Assembly: GCF_019303495.1 (NCBI RefSeq)
Contig: NZ_JAEVFI010000034.1
Location: 12,365 to 49,776, forward strand
Source of the DNA: Streptomyces sp. JJ66
Lineage (GTDB): Bacteria > Actinomycetota > Actinomycetes > Streptomycetales > Streptomycetaceae
Reading direction: 5' to 3'
Length of the DNA: 37,412 nt
Below, piece after piece: positions 7,506-14,900 of the stretch. Both the position numbers and the translations under genes were made by a program. A model generated the notes under the pieces. That model was given only the letters and a program-made list of their open reading frames with translations. It made no database searches and had not been told where the DNA came from. Numbering within the stretch: position 1 is the first letter of the stretch; every line of letters starts with the position of its first letter.

Positions 7506-8516
7506 ATGGACCACCCGCACCCCGCCCGCCCGGCACACTCCGGCGACGACGCCCGCCCGTACACCGTCAGCCGTCCGCTTCCTCCGTACCGGGGGCTGGT
7601 GGCCGTGGACGCCAAGGACTTCACCGGGCACGCCTCGATCGAGCACGGCGCGATCAGCGAGGCGATCCAGGACGTCCTCCGGCTCGCCTTCAAGCGCGCC
7701 GATATCGCCGACGTCTGGCATGACCGCCGGTTTCCCAACTCCACCGGGGACGGTTACGTCTTCGGCTTCGACCCCACGCTGATGCCGTTCGTCATCCACC
7801 CGTGGCTGAGCACCCTTCAGGAGGTGCTGACCGACTTCAACGTGCACGCCGCCGGGACGGCGCGCATCCGGCTGCGCGTCAGCCTGCACGTCGGCCCGCT
7901 GCCCGACGCCGGAAGCGCGTTCGACGGCAACGGCACCCCGCGCAACGACACGCACCGGCTGCTGGACTCCCGTCCGGTGAAGGCCGTTCTGGCCGCGTCC
8001 AGCGCGTACGTGACCCAGGTGGCCGCGATCCTCTCCGACCGCTGCTACCAGGACGCGGTGGCCAGCGGCTACACCGGCCGTCACCCGGATCACTTCATCG
8101 AGGTTCCGGCCACGGTGGAGGGCAAGAGTTTCGCGCAGCGGGCGTGGCTGCACGTGCCGGCGCCGTCGGGGCCGCTGTACGACCGCCGCGTCCTGGGCGA
8201 CCGGGTCATCGACGACCAGCAGGCTCCCGACTCCGGCGACGGCCAGCGGCGCCCGGAGCGGCGAACCGCTGCGCAGCGCCGGACCGTCGTGTACCGGGCG
8301 GACCACGGAAACGTCAACTCCGGTACGGTGCACGGCGGACAGCGCGTCCACAACGGCGATGTGCGCGGTGACGACGTGCGCGTGGAGTCGGTCGGCGGAG
8401 ACTTCGTGCGCGGAAACTCTGTGCGCGGGGACTCGGTGCGCGGCGGCAAGGCGGGGACCGTCTACGGGAACCAGGGCGACACCTTCCACGGCGACCAGCC
8501 CGAGGACAGGCGGTGA
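7506..8516 (+). CDS. Class III nucleotide-cyclase-like protein with C-terminal amyloid-like repeats
   Basis: This protein has 336 residues. Residues about 28-210 fit the class III cyclase fold. Strand one carries VAVDAKDFTG with D35 (first metal ligand) and the hairpin carries STGDGYVFGF with D82 (second metal ligand). RLRVSLHVGPL and GTPRNDTHRLLD supply Asn147/Arg151 at the usual transition-state position. Residues 260-336 change completely to Gly/Asn/Asp/His/Val repeats: HGNVNSGTVHGGQRVHNGDV (267-286), several V-R-G-D/N-S-V units, then AGTVYGNQGDTFHGDQ (316-331). This tail resembles a beta-solenoid or amyloid signalling motif and is echoed in the next protein. GAAGGGA precedes the ATG. Its stop overlaps the NTPase start (GTGA). 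Catalytic activity and product are unknown. Confidence 0.72.
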   Translation: MDHPHPARPAHSGDDARPYTVSRPLPPYRGLVAVDAKDFTGHASIEHGAISEAIQDVLRLAFKRADIADVWHDRRFPNSTGDGYVFGFDPTLMPFVIHPWLSTLQEVLTDFNVHAAGTARIRLRVSLHVGPLPDAGSAFDGNGTPRNDTHRLLDSRPVKAVLAASSAYVTQVAAILSDRCYQDAVASGYTGRHPDHFIEVPATVEGKSFAQRAWLHVPAPSGPLYDRRVLGDRVIDDQQAPDSGDGQRRPERRTAAQRRTVVYRADHGNVNSGTVHGGQRVHNGDVRGDDVRVESVGGDFVRGNSVRGDSVRGGKAGTVYGNQGDTFHGDQPEDRR

Positions 8517-10762
8517 GCGCCGGAACCGGGTACGTCGCGGCACAGGCCGGGGAAGCGGCACCGCCCGTACCGCAGACCGAGGGTCCCGCGCACCCAGCTC
8601 CGCAGGACGGGCCGTGGGACGGCGACGCCTTCGACGACGTGGCCGAGGAGGACGCGTTCGCCACCCACCCCGGCCTACCCCCCTGGGACCGGCTGGGCGC
8701 CGGGCCGCACCCCGTCATGATCTACGCCAGCCAGAGCAACATCAACGCGGGCTCGCTCCACGGGGACCAGCGGGCCGTGAACAGCGGTGGCGCGGGTGAG
8801 AGCGGCGGCCGTTACGTCGAGGTGCGCGAGGGGCCGGTGTCCGCCGGGGAAGCGCACGACGCGCTGGTGGGCTTCGCGGAACCGCGCTGGTTCGACGCCG
8901 CGCTCACCACACTCGACGACCACGTCACCTTCCTCGTCGGCGAACCGGGCACCGGGCGGCGTACGGCCGCGCTCAACCTGCTCAGCCGGCGCGCCGCGCC
9001 GGAGCCAGAGGTGTGGGCGGTGGACAGCGACACGGACCTCGCCGCGTGGCGTCCGCCCCAGGTACGGGGACGCGGTTACCTCGTGGACGGCCTGTTGCCC
9101 AGTCGGCTGCCCGGCCCGGCGGCGCTGGGACGGCTGCGGCGGTGGCTGGCGGAAGACGGGGCGCACCTGGTGATCGTGCTGCGGGAGGACCCTGGCGTGC
9201 TCCGCGCGCTGGAACACGACCTGCACGTCCGGCCGGTGCGCTGTACGCCCGCGCCACCCCACGCGGTGTTCGACGCGCGGTTCCGGGCCGCCGTGCCCGG
9301 TGCCGATGAGCGTCAGCGCCTCGTCGCCGCGCTGGAGCCCGGCTTCCTCGACACCCTGCTGTCCGCCTCGCTGACGCCCGCTGAGGTAGCGGAGCTGGTC
9401 GCCACCGTGATCGCCGCTGACGGCGGCCCCACGGCGACCGACGACATCCGCGACCGGCTCAGCTTCCTGGCCGAGAACGAGGTCCCGGACCTGCTCACCG
9501 TCCTGCGGGAGGACCCCGACGGGCTCGCCTTCCTGCTCGCCGCCTGCGTCTTCGAGGGGCTCGATCACCGCATCGTGCGGGAGGAGGCCCAGCGCCTGCT
9601 CGACCTGGCCGACGGCCGCCTCGATGCCGTCCTGCCCCCGCCGGAGGGCGGCGGGGACGCCGCGTCCCAGCCCGGCCCGCCGCGCCCGCGCCCGAACCCA
9701 GGGTTCGCCCTCCGCCGGTCTCTGGACGAGCAGTTGCGCACCGTGCGGGCACGGCGGGCGCCCAGGCAGGTCGTCCGGGCGCCCGGCGGGTACACCTACG
9801 CCGTGGAGCCGGTGTGGTTAACCCGGCACCAGCAGGGGGAAGCCGTGCTGCGGCACGTGTGGCGTCAGTACGGGCAGGCCGCCGGTCTGCTCACCGAGTG
9901 GCTGAACGAGACGTCCCGCGACGCGGATCTGGTGCAGCCGGTGGGCCGTCTGATGGGGCTGGCCGCTCAGTGGGGCGGCGGACGCCGCGCCCTGGCCCAC
10001 ATCCGCACCCTGGCCTGGTCCGATCGCGACACCAGCCGCAGGATCGCCGCGGCGGCGCTGGGTATCGCGGCGTCCGAACCGGTGCTGGCCAGCGAGGTGA
10101 AGCATCACGTCGAAGCCTGGGGCAGGCAGCGGCAGGGCTGGCAGGCGCGCTGCACGGTGGCTCACGCCTGCGGCGGCGCGTACGGGCTGACGCGTCCCGC
10201 CCATGCCATGCGGCTGCTGCACCACGTGCTCGTCCGCACCGGTGACGCACCTGAGCACACCGTGCGCCGGGCGGTCCGCCAGGCCCTGGGAGCGCTGTTC
10301 GACGCCGGTCACCCCGCCACCGTCTTCCGGCACCTGACCTCCTGGGCGGCCGAGCCCGGGCCGCCGGCCGACCTGGCGATGACGGTGCTGCCCACCCTGT
10401 TGCGGCGTGGGGCGTGGTGGTGCGAACAACTGCTGGACGGTGGGGAGTGCGCCGCCGACATCGTGGACCTCACCCGCCGCGCCCTGGGCGACGACGACCT
10501 GTTCGCCCGCACCGCGTCCGCCGTCGTCAGCTGGTGCCGCCCGGGCTTCGCCGACGACAGACAGCACGAGGCGGCGCGCGTCCTGCTGACCGCGCTGGCC
10601 CAGCGCTGGGAGCACGGCGTGCTGCGTCTGTTCGTCGTGCTCGACCAAGATCCCGAACCCGACCTGGCCGCCCGCGACCTCGTCCGGGCCGCGCTGGACT
10701 CCTGGCGCCACGGCCGAACCCCCTCCAGCACCCTGCCTTCTCCAACCGGGAGCGCACCGTGA
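8513..10762 (+). CDS. P-loop NTPase with N-terminal amyloid-like motif and helical-repeat C-terminus, TTA codon
   Basis: This 749-residue protein starts at a GTG overlapping the cyclase stop. Residues 1-70 are low complexity. Residues 73-93 (SQSNINAGSLHGDQRAVNSGG, shown here in part) match the tail motif of the upstream cyclase. A Walker A motif GEPGTGRRT follows at 143-151 and a Walker-B-like strand HLVIVLRED at about 220-228. No HTH, TIR or nuclease motif is visible. The half after residue 430 is all-helical with HEAT-like repeating helices. The layout (signalling motif, NTPase, helical repeats) recalls STAND/NLR-like proteins, though I cannot confirm STAND-specific motifs. Codon 436 is TTA (9818-9820), implying bldA dependence. 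The next gene starts within its stop (GTGA). Confidence 0.72.
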   Translation: MSAGTGYVAAQAGEAAPPVPQTEGPAHPAPQDGPWDGDAFDDVAEEDAFATHPGLPPWDRLGAGPHPVMIYASQSNINAGSLHGDQRAVNSGGAGESGGRYVEVREGPVSAGEAHDALVGFAEPRWFDAALTTLDDHVTFLVGEPGTGRRTAALNLLSRRAAPEPEVWAVDSDTDLAAWRPPQVRGRGYLVDGLLPSRLPGPAALGRLRRWLAEDGAHLVIVLREDPGVLRALEHDLHVRPVRCTPAPPHAVFDARFRAAVPGADERQRLVAALEPGFLDTLLSASLTPAEVAELVATVIAADGGPTATDDIRDRLSFLAENEVPDLLTVLREDPDGLAFLLAACVFEGLDHRIVREEAQRLLDLADGRLDAVLPPPEGGGDAASQPGPPRPRPNPGFALRRSLDEQLRTVRARRAPRQVVRAPGGYTYAVEPVWLTRHQQGEAVLRHVWRQYGQAAGLLTEWLNETSRDADLVQPVGRLMGLAAQWGGGRRALAHIRTLAWSDRDTSRRIAAAALGIAASEPVLASEVKHHVEAWGRQRQGWQARCTVAHACGGAYGLTRPAHAMRLLHHVLVRTGDAPEHTVRRAVRQALGALFDAGHPATVFRHLTSWAAEPGPPADLAMTVLPTLLRRGAWWCEQLLDGGECAADIVDLTRRALGDDDLFARTASAVVSWCRPGFADDRQHEAARVLLTALAQRWEHGVLRLFVVLDQDPEPDLAARDLVRAALDSWRHGRTPSSTLPSPTGSAP

Positions 10763-10977
10763 CCGTGGACGACCAAACCCTTCTGTACCGCGACGCAACC
10801 CACGCACCGTGGCGGGAGATCCTGCGCCAACGCTGGTCCGGACGCCGGGACCGGGCCCTGGTCCTGCGCGACGCCCACGGCGATCACGTCCTGCTCGGCG
10901 CGGGGCGCCGAAGCCGCGACACCGTGGACCCGGGCACCTTCCGGGAGACCGCTCCGCCCCGGCTGTGGGGACGGTAG
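10759..10977 (+). CDS. Small ORF, probably the N-terminal part of a split gene
   Basis: This 72-residue ORF starts at a GTG overlapping the NTPase stop (GTGA) and ends in TAG at 10975-10977. The protein (D-A-T-H-A-P-W-R-E-I-L start, a strand A-L-V-L-R-D-A-H-G-D-H-V-L-L, end P-R-L-W-G-R) has no domain I recognise. The next ORF is in exactly the same frame with no other stop between them. Reading through TAG would give one protein of about 328 residues. A nonsense mutation, genuine readthrough, or two coupled genes are all possible. Confidence 0.6.
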   Translation: MTVDDQTLLYRDATHAPWREILRQRWSGRRDRALVLRDAHGDHVLLGAGRRSRDTVDPGTFRETAPPRLWGR

Positions 10978-10985
10978 GCGCACGC

Positions 10986-10999
10986 GTTTCACGTGAAAC
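10986..10999. promoter_or_regulatory. parS centromere site (ParB binding)
   Basis: GTTTCACGTGAAAC is a perfect 14-base palindrome identical to the consensus parS sequence known for Streptomyces ParB. Such sites cluster around oriC. The central CACGTG supplies the only early start codon (GTG at 10993) of the following ORF. Confidence 0.85.
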
Positions 11000-11745
11000 T
11001 CAGCGAGCAGCTGGCCACCCGGGGCATTTCCCTGCCCACCCAGTACGGTGCCCGGTCGCTGGACCTCCGCGTCCAGTGGTGGGTACACGACCCGGTACAG
11101 GTGGTGCTCACCCGTACCCGGTCCGGCTGGGACGCCGTCCGCCGGGACCTGGACCAGCGGCTGCGGGAGCTGAAGGGAGAGGTGAAGCCGGACCTGAACT
11201 CCGGCCTGAAGGAGACCGCCGCCCCGGCACCGAACGCCTGGACTCCGCCGACTCTGCACGCCCACCTCGGTGACGCCTGCCGGCTCGACGCCGTGGGCCT
11301 CACATACCGCGTCACGGACGTGGCGTCCCGGGAACTCCACGGCGACCTGCGCCTCGGCCACCACCAGGAGGAGCTGCCCTTCTCCTGGGCAGCCAACAGC
11401 CAGGCGGAGTACGACTTCTGCCTGCAGGCCGTCCGTACCGGCCCGGTGGCCCTGGCCGCCCTGTGGCTGTTGCGCCACCCCGACCAGGTGAACCAGGTAC
11501 TCGACTGGACGGCCCGCAACCCCTCCGCCCTCCAGGCGGAGACGCGGTGGCAGGACGAGATCGCCGCGCTGCTCGGCAGGCTCTCGGAGCAAGAACAGCG
11601 GGAACTCTCCACGCTTCTGCGCGACCGGCTCGCCGCCGCCGGACGCCACGTGCCACGGCCCACCGCCTTCGCTGGCCCGCCTAGCGCGCCGCACTTCCCA
11701 CCACCACGGCCCGGGAGCAACGGCGTGCGCGCGGCCGGTGGCTGA
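10993..11745 (+). CDS. Unrecognised protein, last gene of cyclase/NTPase block; start lies in parS
   Basis: The protein has 250 residues from the GTG at 10993. The frame is continuous with the preceding 72-residue ORF apart from one TAG. Visible elements are an amphipathic strand (LDLRVQWWVHDPVQVVLTRT), a basic helical stretch (VRRDLDQRLRELKGEV), a second beta-rich part (LTYRVTDVASRELHGDLRLGH), and helices (TGPVALAALWLLRHPDQVNQVLDW; LLGRLSEQEQRELSTLLRDRL) before a proline-rich tail. I recognise no family; the strand-then-helix layout could suit a scaffold protein, but that is speculation. It ends 4 bases before the convergent PBP gene. The start codon is uncertain because it has no clear ribosome site. 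Confidence 0.6.
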   Translation: MKLSEQLATRGISLPTQYGARSLDLRVQWWVHDPVQVVLTRTRSGWDAVRRDLDQRLRELKGEVKPDLNSGLKETAAPAPNAWTPPTLHAHLGDACRLDAVGLTYRVTDVASRELHGDLRLGHHQEELPFSWAANSQAEYDFCLQAVRTGPVALAALWLLRHPDQVNQVLDWTARNPSALQAETRWQDEIAALLGRLSEQEQRELSTLLRDRLAAAGRHVPRPTAFAGPPSAPHFPPPRPGSNGVRAAGG

Positions 11746-11749
11746 GTTC

Positions 11750-14146
11750 CTAGCGCGGGGGCGGTGGGAAGCCGGGGGCGCCGGTGGTGAAGCCACCGGG
11801 GCCTCCGCCTCCGGTGCCGCCGCCCGTATCACCGCCGCCCGTGCCGCCGCTGGTGGTGCGGTCGGGCCAGGGGAAGCCGGGGAAGTCGGGCTGGTCCGGG
11901 AGCGTGGGCGGGTCGGGCTGGGTGACGGGCGGGGTGACGCCGGGACGGGCGTCGTCGTTGCCGCCACCGCCATTGCCGCCACCGTTGCCACCGGTGCCAC
12001 CGCCCCCGTTGCCGCCCCCGGTGCCGGTGCCGCCGCCGTTGCCGCCCCGGTCCGCGCCGTTGCCTCGGCCGTTGCCCCGGGGGACGCTGACCTTGTGGAA
12101 GGGGGAGGGCTCCACGCCCTCCAGCGCCCCCGTCATCGCGTCCTTCCAGATCGGGCCGGGGAGGCAGCCGCCACAGACCTTCGCGTAATGCTGGCCGCCG
12201 ATGGTGAGGTTGTACATCTCCAGCGGCTTGGGACCGTCGCTACCGACCCACACCGCCGTGGACAGGTCGGGGGTGTAGCCGGCGAACCAGGCGTTCTCCC
12301 GGCCGTCGGTGGTGCCGGTCTTGCCCGCGTTCGGGCGGTTGGCGAGGCCCGCGGCCTGGCCGGTGCCGTCCTCCACCACGCCGCTGAGGATCTGGTTGAT
12401 GGTGTCGGCCGTCTTCTTCGACATGGCCTGGCTACAGTTCGGGCCCGCCGGGCGCAGCTGGGCGCCCTGCGCGTCGGTGACCGACTCGATCGCCATCGGC
12501 TCGCAGTAGGTGCCCCGGGCGGCGAACGTCGCGTAGGCGGCGGCCATGGTCAGCGGGCTGCTTTCCTGCGACCCGAGCACCATGGAGGGGTGGAGTTCGA
12601 GGGGTTTTCCGGAGCCCCGCTCGATGCCCATGGCCCGGGCCATGGCGGCCGCCTCGCACAGGCCCGTCTTGCTGAGCAGGTCCACGGAGTAGGTGTTGAT
12701 GGACTTCTTGAGCGCGCTGGTCATGTCCCAGGTGCCCACCTCGGAGTCCAGCTCGTTCGGGACCGGGTAGTCCTTGTCACCGCCGTAGGGCTCACCCTCG
12801 CACTTGGTGAAGTCCTTCTGCTTGAAGACGTGCTTCGCCTGGGAGGTGAACGTCTCGGCCGGGCTGATGCCCTGCTCCAGGGCCGCCGCCGCCACGACCG
12901 GCTTGAACGTCGAGCCGACCGGGAAGCCGAAGACCGAGCCGCCCATGTCGTGGTTGACGGACAGGTTGATGGACGTCTCGTGCTGGGCGGCGTCCGTGCC
13001 GTACGGGCGGGACTGGGCCATCGCCGTGATCTTCCCGGTGCCCGGTTCGACGGAGACGACGGCGGCGGCCACCTCGTCGTCCTGGTAGACGCGGTCGCTC
13101 GCCGCCGTGGCAGCCGCGTTCTGGTCGTCGGGCCGCAGGGTGGTGCGGACGGTGAGGCCGCCACGGTCCCAGCGCTTCTTGCGCTCCTTGTCCGTCTCGC
13201 CGAACGCCGGATTGCTGAGGAAGGACTCGCGCACGTAGTCGCAGAAGAAGCCCGCCTCCATGGTGGCGGTGATGCAGCCGTTGCGCGGCTTGCTCACCTT
13301 GAGGCCGAGCGGCAGCGCCTTGGCTTCTTCGGCTTGGGCCTGGGTGATGTCGCCGACGGCGGCCATGCGGCTGAGCACGACGTCGCGGCGCTTCTTCGCC
13401 TCCTGCTCGTCGGCGAGCGGGTTGTAGCGCTCGGGCGACTGGACGAGTCCGGCCAGCAGCGCGGCCTCGTGCAGTTCGAGATCTGCGGCGTCCTTGGAGA
13501 AGTAACGTTCGGCCGCGGCTTCCACCCCGTAGGAGCTGGCGGCGAAGTAGGTGATGTTGAGGTAGTTCTCCAGGATCTGGTCCTTGGTGAGTTCCTCCTC
13601 CACCGCGATCGCGTACTTCAGTTCGACGATCTTGCGGCCGATCGTCTGGCGGGTGGCGTACTCGAACGCCTCCTCCTCGTTGCCCGCCTCCTCCACGAAC
13701 ACGTTCTTGACGTACTGCTGCGTCAGCGTGGACGCGCCCTGGGTGACCTCGCCGGCCCGCGCGTTGCGGTTCAGCGCGCGCAGCACGCCTTTGAGGTCCA
13801 CGGCACCGTGCCCGTAGAAGCGGGAGTCCTCGATCGCGACGATCGCCTTCCGCATCCACGGCGAGATCTGGTCCAGCGGGACGACGACGCGATTGCGCGA
13901 GTAGACGTCCGCGATCAGGTTGCCCTCGGTGTCCAGGATCTGTGTCTTCTGGCTCAGCGGAGGGCGCTTGAGGTCGGTCGGCAACTCCTCGAAGCCCTGG
14001 GCCGTCTCCTTCGCGGCGAGACCCATGATCCCGGTGGCGGGCAGCGCGAGGCCCGCCATCACCGCTCCGGCGAGCACGCTGACGCCGAGGAACTTGGCGG
14101 CCTGCTGCGTGGCGGACAGGCCCCCGCCCGAGCGTTTGTTTGCCAT
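11750..14146 (-). CDS. Class A penicillin-binding protein (transglycosylase/transpeptidase)
   Basis: This 798-residue bifunctional peptidoglycan synthase is anchored by a membrane segment at about residues 18-40. The GT51 domain shows EDSRFYGHG (106-114, catalytic Glu) and GASTLTQQYVKN (137-148). The transpeptidase domain shows S412-T-F-K415 (S-x-x-K, acylated serine), S482-I-N484 and K609-T-G-T. After about residue 690 comes a tail very rich in Gly and Asn, then Pro-rich sequence, as in actinobacterial PonA proteins. A -10-like TACCCT at 14154-14159 sits 7 bases before the ATG, so the mRNA may be leaderless. It is divergent from wblA, a linkage conserved in Streptomyces from general knowledge. 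Confidence 0.95.
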   Translation of the reverse strand: MANKRSGGGLSATQQAAKFLGVSVLAGAVMAGLALPATGIMGLAAKETAQGFEELPTDLKRPPLSQKTQILDTEGNLIADVYSRNRVVVPLDQISPWMRKAIVAIEDSRFYGHGAVDLKGVLRALNRNARAGEVTQGASTLTQQYVKNVFVEEAGNEEEAFEYATRQTIGRKIVELKYAIAVEEELTKDQILENYLNITYFAASSYGVEAAAERYFSKDAADLELHEAALLAGLVQSPERYNPLADEQEAKKRRDVVLSRMAAVGDITQAQAEEAKALPLGLKVSKPRNGCITATMEAGFFCDYVRESFLSNPAFGETDKERKKRWDRGGLTVRTTLRPDDQNAAATAASDRVYQDDEVAAAVVSVEPGTGKITAMAQSRPYGTDAAQHETSINLSVNHDMGGSVFGFPVGSTFKPVVAAAALEQGISPAETFTSQAKHVFKQKDFTKCEGEPYGGDKDYPVPNELDSEVGTWDMTSALKKSINTYSVDLLSKTGLCEAAAMARAMGIERGSGKPLELHPSMVLGSQESSPLTMAAAYATFAARGTYCEPMAIESVTDAQGAQLRPAGPNCSQAMSKKTADTINQILSGVVEDGTGQAAGLANRPNAGKTGTTDGRENAWFAGYTPDLSTAVWVGSDGPKPLEMYNLTIGGQHYAKVCGGCLPGPIWKDAMTGALEGVEPSPFHKVSVPRGNGRGNGADRGGNGGGTGTGGGNGGGGTGGNGGGNGGGGNDDARPGVTPPVTQPDPPTLPDQPDFPGFPWPDRTTSGGTGGGDTGGGTGGGGPGGFTTGAPGFPPPPR

Positions 14147-14561
14147 GCGGGCAAGGGTAGCCCGGCGCCCGCGGCTCTCCCTAGCGCCGTGGGGGCTGAC
14201 GCGGCACGGGTGCTAACGGGGGCGCACGGGAGCACCCGAGGGCGCTCGGACTGGAGTTCGGGGTAACACGGCGTAGGGGGCAGCGCCGGGCCGATTTCAC
14301 TCCTGTGAGTGATGAGAGGCGTCCGGATTGATGGAATATGCCAGGCGACTTCGCGCCACGAGCGCGGAAACCCGGCGCGACATGGGGTCACTCCGTTGGG
14401 TGATCTCACGGGCACGCGTAGTCCGATCGGGCCATTCAAGATGGGACCCGTCGGGGGTGTTGCCGCCTGCTCGCCTTCCGTAACGTCCTCCATCGGTGAC
14501 GGCGCATATGCCGCCAGTCGCCGTGGGGGAGCCGCGATTTCGGGAGAGGACGGCACCAGCA
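14147..14561. other. Intergenic region between PBP gene and wblA
   Basis: This 415-base stretch holds no convincing gene. It contains the TACCCT -10 candidate for the PBP gene (14154-14159, minus strand), a perfect hairpin TCACTC-CTGT-GAGTGA at 14297-14312, and the wblA promoter candidate at 14396-14424. The rest (14425-14561) would be wblA leader. Confidence 0.6.
14396..14424 (+). promoter_or_regulatory. Candidate wblA promoter
   Basis: TTGGGT (14396-14401) and TAGTCC (14419-14424) are separated by exactly 17 bases, a reasonable match to the vegetative consensus in Streptomyces. It would give a leader of about 130 bases before the wblA ATG. Confidence 0.45.
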
Positions 14562-14900
14562 ATGAGCAGCTGGGCAACCGACTGGAGTACGCAGGCCGCC
14601 TGCCGTACGACGGATCCGGATGAACTATTCGTGCAGGGCGCGGCCCAGAACCGGGCCAAGGCGGTGTGCACCGGATGCCCGGTACGCACCGAATGTCTGG
14701 CCGACGCGCTGGACAACCGCGTCGAGTTCGGCGTGTGGGGCGGCATGACCGAGCGGGAGCGGCGCGCGCTGCTCCGCCGCCGCCCCATGGTCACCTCGTG
14801 GCGCCGCCTGCTGGAGACGGCGCGCGCGGAGTACGAGTTCGGGCGCGGTTACGTGCCGGACGGCGAGGAGGCCCCGGTGGACGTACCGGTCGCGGGCTGA
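14562..14900 (+). CDS. wblA: WhiB-like iron-sulphur regulator WblA
   Basis: This is a 112-residue WhiB-like protein beginning MSSWATDWSTQAACR. Four cysteines bind a [4Fe-4S] cluster: one in AACRT, then CTGC and the Cys of RTEC (C-x-x-C-x5-C). The G-V-W-G-G turn and a basic C-terminal helix (RERRALLRRRP) interact with sigma factor and DNA. WblA in Streptomyces is a pleiotropic switch needed for sporulation and repressing antibiotic production. The ATG is preceded by GGGAGAGG at a slightly long spacing; the open frame upstream is not conserved in character. Its 3' end overlaps the convergent ArsA gene by 52 bases. Confidence 0.95.
   Translation: MSSWATDWSTQAACRTTDPDELFVQGAAQNRAKAVCTGCPVRTECLADALDNRVEFGVWGGMTERERRALLRRRPMVTSWRRLLETARAEYEFGRGYVPDGEEAPVDVPVAG

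Noticed and set aside
11738..14266. Long open frame on the plus strand opposite the PBP gene
   Set aside because: It is a shadow of third-position G/C bias; the minus-strand product has full GT51 and transpeptidase motifs.
14297..14312. BldD site at the TCACTC-CTGT-GAGTGA palindrome
   Set aside because: Half-site spacing does not fit the BldD consensus as I know it; kept only as an unnamed hairpin.
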